From an uncultured Pelagibacteraceae bacterium (GTDB lineage: Bacteria > Pseudomonadota > Alphaproteobacteria > Pelagibacterales > Pelagibacteraceae), in the NCBI GenBank assembly GCA_902596045.1, contig CACJSJ010000003.1, positions 1 through 64,000 on the forward strand: a DNA stretch of 64,000 nt, written 5' to 3'. This document shows, piece by piece, positions 43,943 to 52,227 of the stretch; the stretch's first letter is position 1, and each line of letters starts with the position of its first letter. The notes beneath the pieces were generated by a model. It ran no database searches, was not told the DNA's origin, and saw nothing but the letters and a program-made list of their open reading frames with translations. A program made the position numbers and the translations under genes.

Positions 43943-44725
43943 CTAATTATTAATAAAATTTTTAATTTTCATATTAACATCATCTACACATTCTATACTA
44001 CAAAGATGTTTTCCATTTTGAATTTCAATATAAGTAGAATTAACAAGGTCTTTAACCAATTCTTTAGACATTGCTGGAGTTGAACCAACATCATTTGAAC
44101 CAGTCATTACTAAAGTTTTTCTATCTATCTTTTTTATAGCTTCAAAATCGTCATAATGATTAGCAAATAAATCATAAGCTTTAAGAAAATTTTTATGATC
44201 CTCTGGTTTTTTATTTAAGATACCCATAAATAAATCATAAGTGTTTGGATTTTTTTCTAGATATTTATCAGTAAACCATCTTTTTAGAGCCTGTTTAGAT
44301 ATTGGTTTGTTTAATTTTGCTTGATTATATCTCTCTAATACAAGTGATCTTTCCTCATCTGATCTTTTATAAGTAGTTCCGATTAATATAAGTTTTTCAA
44401 TTTTTTTCTGAAAATGAGATGAAAAATCTAAAGCAATCAAAGAACCTAAAGAAAAACCTATAAGATTTACTTTTTCTATTTTTAAATGATCTAAAAGTTC
44501 CAAAAGTTGGTTAGAAAAATCTTTAAGAGTTAACTTATTTTTATTCCATGGCGTCTTTCCATGTCCTAATAAATCATAAGTTAAAGTTGAATATTCATTG
44601 AAATAATTTATTTGATGACCCCACATTTGATGATCAAGACCAACTCCATGAATAAATACAAGAGGGACAGTACCTTTTTTATTAAATAAATAACAATTTT
44701 GATTTGGATCAAAATTTAGAGACAT
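43943..44725 (-). CDS. Alpha/beta hydrolase
   Basis: Serine hydrolase for an ester, lactone or amide. Seen: oxyanion segment VFIHGVGLDHQMWGHQ, nucleophile S92 in GFSLGS, acid residue in MTGSNDVGSTP and the histidine in NGKHLCSIE. 260 aa, with a normal lid region. Resembles enol-lactonase and RutD/NicD-type carbamate or formamide hydrolases by shape only. It lies with no gap upstream of the aldehyde dehydrogenase and 4 nt after the AA_synth gene, so it probably hydrolyses the product of the flavin-dependent step. Confidence 0.85.
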   Translation of the reverse strand: MSLNFDPNQNCYLFNKKGTVPLVFIHGVGLDHQMWGHQINYFNEYSTLTYDLLGHGKTPWNKNKLTLKDFSNQLLELLDHLKIEKVNLIGFSLGSLIALDFSSHFQKKIEKLILIGTTYKRSDEERSLVLERYNQAKLNKPISKQALKRWFTDKYLEKNPNTYDLFMGILNKKPEDHKNFLKAYDLFANHYDDFEAIKKIDRKTLVMTGSNDVGSTPAMSKELVKDLVNSTYIEIQNGKHLCSIECVDDVNMKIKNFINN

Positions 44726-44729
44726 TAAA

Positions 44730-45317
44730 TTATTTGGGATCTAATCCCATTTCTTTCATATCTTGATAACGATCTCCAGTTCTTGCATGCGCTCTACCAC
44801 TTGATGCACCTCCAATAGCTATTACAATTTCATCATCAAATGGTGCGTCATGTATAGTAAATTCATGAGTTAAATAATATGGTCTTAAACCAGAATCTGT
44901 TTTATGCATCATAGGAATAGATATTTTAGATCCCGCAGGTCCTCTTGTATTAGTAAAACTTAAATAAGAAGTACCACCAACAGCATCTCTAAATTTATTT
45001 CCAAATCTTAAAGTATGAATAAAGGCTGAAGCATGTTCTATTTCACCATTCAAACCCACAGTTCCAGCTTTCCCATAAGCTAAAATTTTTTCAGGCGATC
45101 CAATTTCTTTAATTAATTCTGGAACCAATAAGTCACCAAGTTTTGGAGCTAAACCTAAAATGATTGGTTTTAAATCTTCTACAAATCCTTGTCCTGCCCA
45201 TGGATTTTTGAAAACAGCAGCTACAGAAACTAATAAGACAGGTTCTTTTGCTGTCTTTTGACCTTCAATGAAAGTCTTATCAACAAATTTTGTAAACTTT
45301 CTGAGCTTTAAATCCAT
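44730..45317 (-). CDS. AA_synth family protein (PF06684-like), function unknown
   Basis: Belongs to the so-called amino acid synthesis family, whose biochemical function has not been shown to my knowledge. Seen: a start like other members (LRKFTKFVDKTFIEGQ), VAAVFKNPWAGQGF, GKAGTVGLNGEIEHASAFIHT, LSFTNTRGPAG and a C-terminal VIAIGGASSGRAHARTGDR. These blocks are dense in Gly, His and Arg and look like an active site. 195 aa, no signal peptide. It starts one base inside the stop of the flavin oxidoreductase gene, which points to a partner role in the same reaction sequence. Confidence 0.75.
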   Translation of the reverse strand: MDLKLRKFTKFVDKTFIEGQKTAKEPVLLVSVAAVFKNPWAGQGFVEDLKPIILGLAPKLGDLLVPELIKEIGSPEKILAYGKAGTVGLNGEIEHASAFIHTLRFGNKFRDAVGGTSYLSFTNTRGPAGSKISIPMMHKTDSGLRPYYLTHEFTIHDAPFDDEIVIAIGGASSGRAHARTGDRYQDMKEMGLDPK

Positions 45318-46483
45318 TAACTTGCTTTTTCTATATCAGAAGAGTCTAAATTTATTTTTGGAATTACCTCGTCATTAAATAATTTGATACTTCTCATACA
45401 AGCTTTATGATCAATACCAGGAAAGTTAGACCAAACTTGAAGATTCTGTAGATTTAATTCAGATTTCAATTCATTAATTTTATTAACAACATATTCAGGA
45501 GTACCAAATAATAAATTCCTTTTATGAAGAAAATTATAATTTAATAAATCTAATTTATGTTTTGTTTCAGGCAGTTCTTCACCAGGATCCATATGATTGC
45601 CTAAGCCCCTCCAATGACAAACCCATTTCATATAATTAATAATATGTTCACCAGCCATTTTTTCTGCTTCTTCCATAGTTTCAGCAACAAACATATCTCT
45701 CACTAGAGATATACCTTCTCCTAATGGAACATCTCTATTTTCAGCTTTTGATTTTGCGTCTCTATATATCTCAAATCTTTTCTTAAGAGCTTTAACAGTT
45801 GGTATCCACATAATTGTATTTAAACCATTTTGTGCAGCCCACTCAATTGATCTAGCACCATCAACAACTTGCCATATAGGAGGATGGGGTGATTGTTTGG
45901 GTTTTGGAACAATACTTATTTTTTTTATTTCATTTGTTTTTGTGTCCAAAAACTTTTCGCTCGGGGGACTCATGTCATGTTGCCAAACAAAGTTTGGTGA
46001 TGGATAAGTGTAAAATTCTCCTTTATGACTAAAAAATTCTTCAGTCCAAGCTTTTTTCATTATTGTTAAAGATTCTTCAAATAATCTAAAGTTTTTAGCT
46101 TGATCTTTTAGATCAGCTTCTTTATTCATATTAATTGCTTCTCTTCCATAAATTCCTCTTCCAATACCAACATCGACTCTACCACCAGATAATTGATCAA
46201 GTAATGCTATGTCTTCAGCTAGGCGAATTGGGTTGTGGAATGTAATTACATTGCAAGCTTGGCCAATTCTAATTTGTTTAGTTCTAGCTGCCGCATCAAC
46301 ACCCATCATCAATGGGTTTGTGCAGGATTCCATTCCTTCATGATTAAAGTGATGTTCAGTATACCAAATAGAATCCCAGTTGTTTTCGTCACAATAAGTT
46401 GTGATCTCTTTAGTTTCATCTAACAATTGATTGTAGGGTTTATGATCCCAGTTTGTGGTATTGCAAAAATATCCAAATTTCAT
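45317..46483 (-). CDS. LLM-class flavin-dependent oxidoreductase
   Basis: Bacterial-luciferase-like monooxygenase or F420/FMN oxidoreductase. Seen: TIM-barrel start MKFGYFCNTTNWDH, WYTEHHFNHEGMESCTNPLMM, ARTKQIRIGQACNVITFHNPIRLAEDIALLDQLSGGRVDVGIGRG and IVPKPKQSPHPPIWQVV. 388 aa. The leading gene of the leftward operon, with a very strong AAGGAGG ribosome site. Such enzymes need reduced flavin, but no flavin reductase is next to it. Ring-opening or C-N cleaving oxygenases (RutA type) belong to this superfamily; assigning that here is inference. Confidence 0.87.
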   Translation of the reverse strand: MKFGYFCNTTNWDHKPYNQLLDETKEITTYCDENNWDSIWYTEHHFNHEGMESCTNPLMMGVDAAARTKQIRIGQACNVITFHNPIRLAEDIALLDQLSGGRVDVGIGRGIYGREAINMNKEADLKDQAKNFRLFEESLTIMKKAWTEEFFSHKGEFYTYPSPNFVWQHDMSPPSEKFLDTKTNEIKKISIVPKPKQSPHPPIWQVVDGARSIEWAAQNGLNTIMWIPTVKALKKRFEIYRDAKSKAENRDVPLGEGISLVRDMFVAETMEEAEKMAGEHIINYMKWVCHWRGLGNHMDPGEELPETKHKLDLLNYNFLHKRNLLFGTPEYVVNKINELKSELNLQNLQVWSNFPGIDHKACMRSIKLFNDEVIPKINLDSSDIEKAS

Positions 46484-46590
46484 TCGAACCTCCTTAAATA
46501 ATTAAATCTAAGACGATTGATCCCACTTTCGTATTTTGTAAATATCGACGAGTTATGTATCGCTCAAACAATACTGTAATTTAACTAGAC

Positions 46591-46616
46591 TATTTAATCA
46601 ATATATATTTAATCAA
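46591..46616. repeat. TATTTAATCAA direct repeat in divergent control region
   Basis: TATTTAATCAA occurs at 46591-46601 and 46606-46616 (15 bp apart), ending 7 bp before the EutA-like gene. The region 46484-46623 must contain promoters for both catabolic operons. Apart from this repeat and the AAGGAGG ribosome site of the oxidoreductase I see no clear promoter in it. Confidence 0.35.
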
Positions 46617-46623
46617 GTTCTAA

Positions 46624-47367
46624 ATGAAATTAACTAAGATAGAACCAAAATATCTAAAAAAGCATAATCCCAGGGTAGGGTTAATTACATTGGCTAGTGA
46701 TTTTAGAATCGAGAAAGATTTTAATAATGTAATTTATGGTAAGGACATAGATTTATACTGTAATAGAATTAAATGTTACAATCCTTTAACAAACGAAACA
46801 TTAAAAAAAATGGCAGACGATATTCCAAAAGTTACAGAAGATATTTTGCCAGATCAACAATTGGATTGCGTTGCTTATGGATGTACCTCAGGGACAATTG
46901 CTGCAGGATACCAATCAATTTTTGAGAAAGTAAACTCAGCAAAACCAAACACTAAAGTTACAACACCAATAACATCAGCAATAAATGCGTTAAAAAGTTT
47001 AAAGATAAAAAGATTATCAATTTTTACTCCTTATACAGATGAGATAAATCAATCGGTAATTAATTATTTTAAAAAAGAAAATATAGAAATTGATGAACTT
47101 TCTTATTTTGATATAGCATCTGATCTAAACATCGGTAAAGTTGATCCACAACATGTATTTGATACACTTACAAAAATAGATTTAACTAAAAGTGATGCTC
47201 TATTTGTTTCTTGCACTGCATTACCAGTACTCTCAGTAATTTCTGAATTAGAAAAAAAAATTAACAAAGTTGTTTTATCAAGTAACCAAACTTTAATTTG
47301 GGATACTCTTAAAGAAATTAATTATAATAATAAAGTTGAAGGTTTTGGTGAATTATTTAATAATTAA
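46624..47367 (+). CDS. EutA-like Asp/Glu racemase-fold protein (maleate isomerase family)
   Basis: Member of the Asp/Glu racemase superfamily, group of maleate cis-trans isomerase, arylmalonate decarboxylase and the ectoine-utilisation protein EutA. Seen: RVGLITLASDFRIEKDF, the first active cysteine C87 in AYGCTSGT, TTPITSAINALKSLKIKR, and the second cysteine C197 in FVSCTALPV, then SSNQTLIWDTL. 247 aa. The overall pattern fits EutA best. The next gene (3-nt gap) is DoeA/EutD-like, a pairing known from ectoine clusters, but eutB, eutC and eutE/doeB partners are missing here. Confidence 0.75.
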   Translation: MKLTKIEPKYLKKHNPRVGLITLASDFRIEKDFNNVIYGKDIDLYCNRIKCYNPLTNETLKKMADDIPKVTEDILPDQQLDCVAYGCTSGTIAAGYQSIFEKVNSAKPNTKVTTPITSAINALKSLKIKRLSIFTPYTDEINQSVINYFKKENIEIDELSYFDIASDLNIGKVDPQHVFDTLTKIDLTKSDALFVSCTALPVLSVISELEKKINKVVLSSNQTLIWDTLKEINYNNKVEGFGELFNN

Positions 47368-47370
47368 ATT

Positions 47371-48540
47371 ATGAATTTTACTAATGAAGAATACAAATCA
47401 AGATTAAAAAAAGTTCAAGCTTCAATGCAAAAAAAAGGTATTGAACTTTTAATTTCACAAGACCCATCTAACATGAATTACTTAACTGGTTATGATGCTT
47501 GGTCATTTTATTATGCTCAATGTGTAATAGTACATGTTAATGCTGATGAACCGATTTGTTTTGTTAGAAATCAAGATGCAGGTGGTGCATACATTAAAAC
47601 ATATCTTAAAGATGAAAATATAATTAAGTATCATGAGAAATATATTCATACTTGGCCATTACATCCTTATGATGCACTTGTAGATCTTATTAAAGAGAAA
47701 AAATGGGACAAACTTTCAGTAGGTCTAGAAATGGATACCCATTATTTCACAGCTTATTGCTATGAAAAAATAAAACAAGGTTTGCCTAACGCCAAAGTTT
47801 TAGATTGTGAAAGATTAGTTAATTGGGTGAGAGTTGTTAAATCAGATGCTGAAATAAAATTTATGAAAGCAGCAGCTCAAATTACTGAACTAGGAATGAA
47901 GAAAGCTTTTGATGCTATTAGTCCTGGAGTAAGACAGTGTGATGCAGTTTCAGAAATTTATACTACATTAATAAAAGGAACGCCTGAATTTGGTGGTGAT
48001 TATTCGTCTATAGTCCCAATGATACCAACAGGAAAAGGCACATCAGCTTCACACTTAACTTGGTCAGAGGATAAATTTGCTGAGGGGGAAGCCACAATTA
48101 TTGAGTTATCAGGAGTTAATAAAAAATATCATTGTCCAATGGCTAGAACAGTTTTACTTGGTAAACCAGATCAAAAGAAAATCGAGACAATGAATAAAAC
48201 AATTGAAGCACTTCAAGCTGGTATTGATCAAGTAAAACCAGGCAATACTGCCGATGATGTTGCTCAAGCTTTCTGGAAAATATTAGATAAATATGGAATT
48301 GAAAAAACTTCAAGGACTGGATATTCGATTGGTATTGGTTATCCACCAGATTGGGGAGAACATACTTTAAATATATCTAAAGGTGATATGACAGTATTAC
48401 AACCTAATGTTACTTTTCATATGATTGCAGTAATGCAATTTGGAAATTGGGGAGTAGAAGCCTCTGAAGCAATTAGAGTTACAGATAAAGGATCTGAATT
48501 ATTTTGTAATTTTTCTAAAGAACTTCATATTAAAAGCTAG
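47371..48540 (+). CDS. DoeA/EutD-like hydrolase (M24 fold without metal ligands)
   Basis: Creatinase/aminopeptidase-fold hydrolase, closest by eye to ectoine hydrolase DoeA (EutD). Seen: SQDPSNMNYLTGYDAWSFY, VGLEMDTHYFTAYCYE, VNWVRVVKSDAEIKFM, and in the catalytic domain IIELSGVNKKYHCPMART, where the two metal-binding Asp of peptidases are replaced, and YPPDWGEHTLNI, TFHMIAVM and VEASEAIRV. The loss of the dimetal site excludes an Xaa-Pro peptidase and fits a metal-free amidine or lactam hydrolase like creatinase. 389 aa. The substrate may be ectoine or another cyclic N-compound. Confidence 0.78.
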   Translation: MNFTNEEYKSRLKKVQASMQKKGIELLISQDPSNMNYLTGYDAWSFYYAQCVIVHVNADEPICFVRNQDAGGAYIKTYLKDENIIKYHEKYIHTWPLHPYDALVDLIKEKKWDKLSVGLEMDTHYFTAYCYEKIKQGLPNAKVLDCERLVNWVRVVKSDAEIKFMKAAAQITELGMKKAFDAISPGVRQCDAVSEIYTTLIKGTPEFGGDYSSIVPMIPTGKGTSASHLTWSEDKFAEGEATIIELSGVNKKYHCPMARTVLLGKPDQKKIETMNKTIEALQAGIDQVKPGNTADDVAQAFWKILDKYGIEKTSRTGYSIGIGYPPDWGEHTLNISKGDMTVLQPNVTFHMIAVMQFGNWGVEASEAIRVTDKGSELFCNFSKELHIKS

Positions 48541-48596
48541 TTATTAAGGGTTGATATTTATTGCCACAAATGTTTTAAATTCATGAAATTATTTCA

Positions 48597-49676
48597 ATGA
48601 ACAAAGAATTCGTCAAATTTGATAAAGTAGATAAAAGTTACGATGGTAAGATACTGGTCGTAAAAGATCTTCAACTAGATATTGAAGAGGGTGAGTTTGT
48701 AACGATGTTAGGACCATCTGGTTCTGGTAAAACAACATGTTTGATGATGTTAGCAGGATTTGAAACACCAACTCATGGTGAAATTTATTTAAATGGAAGA
48801 GCAATATCAAGTATTCCTCCTCACAAAAGAGGTATTGGGATGGTATTTCAAAACTACGCTTTATTTCCACACATGACTGTTTATGAAAATTTAGCTTTTC
48901 CTTTAAGAGTAAGAAAAATTCCAAAAGATGAGGCAGATAAAAAAATTGATAAAGCTTTATCGATGGTATCATTACAAGGTTTTGCTGACAGGATGCCAGG
49001 ACAGTTATCTGGAGGACAACAACAAAGAGTAGCAGTTGCAAGATCTTTAGTATTTGATCCACAGTTAGTTTTAATGGATGAACCTTTAGGCGCCTTAGAT
49101 AAAAATTTAAGAGAAAGTATGCAGTATGAAATCAAACATATTCATGAAAGTATTGGAGTAACAGTTGTCTATGTTACTCATGACCAAAGTGAAGCTCTTA
49201 CAATGTCAAATAGAATCGCAGTATTTAATGATGGAAAAGTACAACAACTTTCAAGTCCTGACGAACTTTATGAGAAACCAGTAAATTCTTTTGTTGCAGA
49301 ATTTATTGGAGAAAACAATACCTTCGCGGGTGAAGTTTCAGATATCTCAGGTGGAAAATGTAAAGTTAAAATAGCCAACACAGAAATATTAGCAAATCCT
49401 ATATCTGTAAAAGGTAAAGGAGAAAAAACAAAAATTTCTTTAAGACCCGAAAGAGCTTTGATAAATCCAAGTGATAAAATGGATAACATTCACTCAGGAA
49501 AAATTGAAGAAGTGATATATCATGGAGATCATACAAGAGTTCGAATTGACGTCTTGGGTAACAATCAATTTATTCTGAAAGTTCCCAATAGTTCAGCTAA
49601 TATGGATATCAAACTTGGAAAAGATATTAAGATTGGCTGGAATAGTGACGACGCTAGAGCTTTAGACCCAAAATAG
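48597..49676 (+). CDS. potA: Polyamine-type ABC transporter ATP-binding protein (PotA-like)
   Basis: Cytoplasmic ATPase driving the importer encoded by the next three genes. Seen: Walker A GPSGSGKT at 39-46, Q-loop GMVFQNYALFPHMTV, signature LSGGQQQRVAVARSL, Walker B LVLMDEPLGALD, H-loop VVYVTHDQSEAL, and a C-terminal TOBE/OB domain (about 285-355) with SLRPERALI. 359 aa, PotA/FbpC length. It lies 56 bp after the DoeA-like gene, with a weak possible promoter (TTGATA at 48551), and is followed by a separate promoter for the binding protein. Confidence 0.92.
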   Translation: MNKEFVKFDKVDKSYDGKILVVKDLQLDIEEGEFVTMLGPSGSGKTTCLMMLAGFETPTHGEIYLNGRAISSIPPHKRGIGMVFQNYALFPHMTVYENLAFPLRVRKIPKDEADKKIDKALSMVSLQGFADRMPGQLSGGQQQRVAVARSLVFDPQLVLMDEPLGALDKNLRESMQYEIKHIHESIGVTVVYVTHDQSEALTMSNRIAVFNDGKVQQLSSPDELYEKPVNSFVAEFIGENNTFAGEVSDISGGKCKVKIANTEILANPISVKGKGEKTKISLRPERALINPSDKMDNIHSGKIEEVIYHGDHTRVRIDVLGNNQFILKVPNSSANMDIKLGKDIKIGWNSDDARALDPK

Positions 49677-49712
49677 ACTTAAATAACAATCCAAAATATC
49701 TTAAAATCAGCA

Positions 49713-49741
49713 GTTGACTCTCATTATCGATCTTGTTGTAA
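49713..49741 (+). promoter_or_regulatory. Promoter of the ABC binding-protein gene
   Basis: TTGACT (49713-49718) and TGTAAA (49736-49741) are 17 bp apart, in the 99-bp gap after potA. A GGAGG ribosome site at 49767-49771 is spaced 4 nt from the ATG. A private promoter, strong ribosome site and trailing terminator are what an abundant periplasmic protein needs. Confidence 0.5.
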
Positions 49742-49775
49742 TCTATTTTTATAAAAACGTTTAAACGGAGGAAAA

Positions 49776-50897
49776 ATGAAGACAATTAGTAAATTATTAC
49801 TAGCCATTTCTTTTGCTATCTCTGTAACTACTTCAGCATTTGCAGTAACTGCAGTGTCTTGGGGTGGAGCTTACACAGAGTCTCAAAAGTTAGGTTATGG
49901 TGATCCTACTGGTAAAAAACTTGGTATAACAATTAACTGGGTTGATTATTCAGGTGGATTATCTGAGATCAAAGCACAAAAAGAGGCTGGCAAAATTACG
50001 TGGGATATAATCGACGTATTTGCTATGGATACTATCAATGGATGTGATGAAGGATTATTTGTTGAATTCGATTTTGACAAAGACTTCCCACCTGCACCAG
50101 ATGGAACTCCTGCAAGTAAAGATTTCTTTACTTCAATGCCAAGTAAATGTGCTGTAGGAAATATTTTATATTCTTGGAACTACGCTTATAACAAAAATAA
50201 TGTTAAAGGCACTCCAAAGACTATCAAAGATTTCTTTAACACTAAAAAATTCCCTGGAAAAAGAGCTATCTACACAAGTGCTTTAACTAACTTAGAAATC
50301 GCTTTGGCAGCAGATGGAATCAAACCAGGAAAAGGTGGAGCAAAAATCTACAAAGCTTTAAACACTGAAAAAGGTGTTGAAAGAGCTATGAATAAGATCA
50401 AAGCATTATGTACAGATCCAAAAGGTGGATGTGTATTTTGGTCTGCAGGTGCTCAACCGCCAGAACTATTAGTTTCAGGTGAAGTTGTAATGGCTACAGG
50501 TTGGAATGGTAGATTCTTCAATGCAGAAGTTGGAGAAGGTGCGCCAATCGTACAAGTATGGGATGGACAAGGTCTTGACTACGAGTATTTCGTACAAGTT
50601 AAGGGTGGACCAAACGATGCTAATGGTATGGCTAAGAAAGCTTTAGCTATGATGACTAGTACAGAAATGTTAGCTGGAAGTGCAAAATATATTGCATATG
50701 CTCCTTGGAGAAAATCTTCTATAGCGATTATGGAAGCAGGAGAGCCTTGGTATAAAGATGGTAAGACTAATATGGTACCACAAATGCCAACTGCACCAGC
50801 AAACACTAAAAACTACTTCTTAGTAGATCCAATTTTCTGGGCTGATAACGGTACAGAGCTTGGTGAAAAATGGGAAGCTATGAAAGCTGGTCTATAA
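49776..50897 (+). CDS. potD: ABC transporter substrate-binding protein (PotD-like)
   Basis: Periplasmic receptor for the importer. Signal peptide 1-23 (cleavage after SAFA). The mature protein opens with VSWGGAYTESQK, and includes IDVFAMDTINGCDEG, ILYSWNYAYNKNNVKG and VMATGWNGRFFNAEVGEGAPIV blocks typical of type II PotD/PotF-like proteins. 373 aa. PotD-family receptors bind polyamines, but close relatives bind opines, amino acids or other small nitrogen compounds; the tryptophans and aspartates seen do not settle it. Gene context (EutA/DoeA upstream, hydroxyacyl-CoA enzyme downstream) suggests a catabolised nitrogen compound. Confidence 0.88.
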   Translation: MKTISKLLLAISFAISVTTSAFAVTAVSWGGAYTESQKLGYGDPTGKKLGITINWVDYSGGLSEIKAQKEAGKITWDIIDVFAMDTINGCDEGLFVEFDFDKDFPPAPDGTPASKDFFTSMPSKCAVGNILYSWNYAYNKNNVKGTPKTIKDFFNTKKFPGKRAIYTSALTNLEIALAADGIKPGKGGAKIYKALNTEKGVERAMNKIKALCTDPKGGCVFWSAGAQPPELLVSGEVVMATGWNGRFFNAEVGEGAPIVQVWDGQGLDYEYFVQVKGGPNDANGMAKKALAMMTSTEMLAGSAKYIAYAPWRKSSIAIMEAGEPWYKDGKTNMVPQMPTAPANTKNYFLVDPIFWADNGTELGEKWEAMKAGL

Positions 50898-50936
50898 TTT
50901 AAGTTTTATTAAACTTAATTATATATTATAATTTAA

Positions 50937-50964
50937 GGGCGGTTATTTGATAACCGCCCTTTTT
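50937..50964 (+). terminator. Intra-operon terminator after the binding-protein gene
   Basis: GGGCGGTTA (50937-50945) pairs perfectly with TAACCGCCC (50951-50959) around TTTGA, followed by five T. The next gene starts 4 bases later, so most transcripts should stop here and the permeases would be made from read-through. Confidence 0.9.
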
Positions 50965-50968
50965 ATTT

Positions 50969-52222
50969 ATGAGCTCAGAAACACAACAAATTTTAACAAC
51001 AGATGGAATTCCTTTAGAGGTAAGTCTAAAGAAAGCTGAAAGAAGAAATAAAATAAAAGCTTTTTTACTTGTTGCTCCTTTATTATTATTTTTAATTATT
51101 ACTTACGTGTTCCCAATTGGAGACATGCTTCTGAGAAGTGTTGATGATAAAATGGTAACTGAAATGCTTCCTAAAACATTTAAAGCAATGGAAAAGTGGG
51201 ATGGAAAAGAATTACCAGAGGAAGAAGTTTTTGCAGCTTTTCATGAAGATTTTATAAAATTAGTAGAAGAAAAACGTGAGGGCAAATTATCTACTCAGCT
51301 CAATTATACAAAAAATGGATTTAAAAGTATTATCAAAAAACTAAGAAGAAAATCAAAAAACTTTGAAGAAGGAAATTACAAAGAACAAATAATGGCAGTT
51401 CACAAAAGATGGGCTAATGTTGAATATTGGAATGCAATTAAACGAAGAGCCCCAGCTATTACGGGTCAAAAATATCTAAAAGGTATGGATATGTATAAAA
51501 ATGAAACTGGAAAAATAGTTAGTGTTTCTGAAGATAGAAGAATTCATAGGATTTTATGGCTTCGAACATTAGAAATCGCATTCTTTGTAACACTGTTTTG
51601 TTTTTTGATGGCTTATCCAATAGCTCATTTGTTAGCTACTCTACCCATGAAGTATAGTAACTTACTAATGATCTGTGTCCTGCTTCCGTTTTGGACATCG
51701 TTACTTGTAAGAACTGCCAGTTGGATGATTTTGTTACAACAACAGGGGGTCGTTAACGATTTCTTTGTTGGAATAGGTTTGGTTGCTGATGATGCAAGAC
51801 CTGAAATGATGTACAATAAAACAGGAACATACGTTGCAATGACACAGATTTTGTTGCCTTTTATGGTTTTACCTCTTTATAGCGTTATGAAAACTATTTC
51901 ACCAAGCTTAATGAGAGCAGGAAAATCACTGGGTGGAACGCCAATTGTTGCTTTTTGGAAGGTTTATTTTCCTCTAACAATTCCGGGTATTGGAGCTGGA
52001 TGCTTATTATGTTTTATATTAGCAATTGGTTATTATATTACACCAGCCTTGGTTGGAGGAGCATCAGGCACTTTAATTAGTAACCAAATCGCTTTTCATA
52101 TGAAGAGTACACTTGACTGGAGTTTTGCATCAGCCATGGGTCTAATGTTGCTTACTGGAGTTTTGGCAATTTATTGGGTGTATAATAAACTAGTTGGAAT
52201 AGATAATATTAAATTAGGATAA
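50969..52222 (+). CDS. potB: ABC transporter permease, PotB-like with large periplasmic insert
   Basis: Inner-membrane half of the importer. Seen: first helix at about 33-50 (KAFLLVAPLLLFLIITYVF), then about 145 residues of charged, mostly helical sequence before the second helix near 200, and the cytoplasmic coupling (EAA) loop MRAGKSLGGTPIVAFWKVYFP. About six membrane helices in all. 417 aa against about 285 for PotB of E. coli; long inserts at this place occur in some alphaproteobacterial relatives. The ATG has no Shine-Dalgarno site and follows a terminator T run by 4 nt. Confidence 0.88.
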   Translation: MSSETQQILTTDGIPLEVSLKKAERRNKIKAFLLVAPLLLFLIITYVFPIGDMLLRSVDDKMVTEMLPKTFKAMEKWDGKELPEEEVFAAFHEDFIKLVEEKREGKLSTQLNYTKNGFKSIIKKLRRKSKNFEEGNYKEQIMAVHKRWANVEYWNAIKRRAPAITGQKYLKGMDMYKNETGKIVSVSEDRRIHRILWLRTLEIAFFVTLFCFLMAYPIAHLLATLPMKYSNLLMICVLLPFWTSLLVRTASWMILLQQQGVVNDFFVGIGLVADDARPEMMYNKTGTYVAMTQILLPFMVLPLYSVMKTISPSLMRAGKSLGGTPIVAFWKVYFPLTIPGIGAGCLLCFILAIGYYITPALVGGASGTLISNQIAFHMKSTLDWSFASAMGLMLLTGVLAIYWVYNKLVGIDNIKLG

Positions 52223-52227
52223 ATAGA

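Noticed and set aside
42461..47367. Nicotinate (Nic) pathway, because of an alpha/beta hydrolase and a maleate-isomerase-like protein
   Set aside because: NicX dioxygenase, NicF amidohydrolase and NicC are absent, and the racemase-fold protein fits EutA better than NicE.
48613..49062. 149-codon open frame on the minus strand inside the ABC ATPase gene
   Set aside because: It is fully antisense to a strongly conserved ATPase whose codon pattern leaves the opposite frame open; the product has no recognisable feature.
46484..49775. Glycine or SAM riboswitch ahead of the catabolic or transport genes
   Set aside because: The gaps (140, 56 and 99 bp) show no conserved riboswitch core that I recognise and are mostly A/T.
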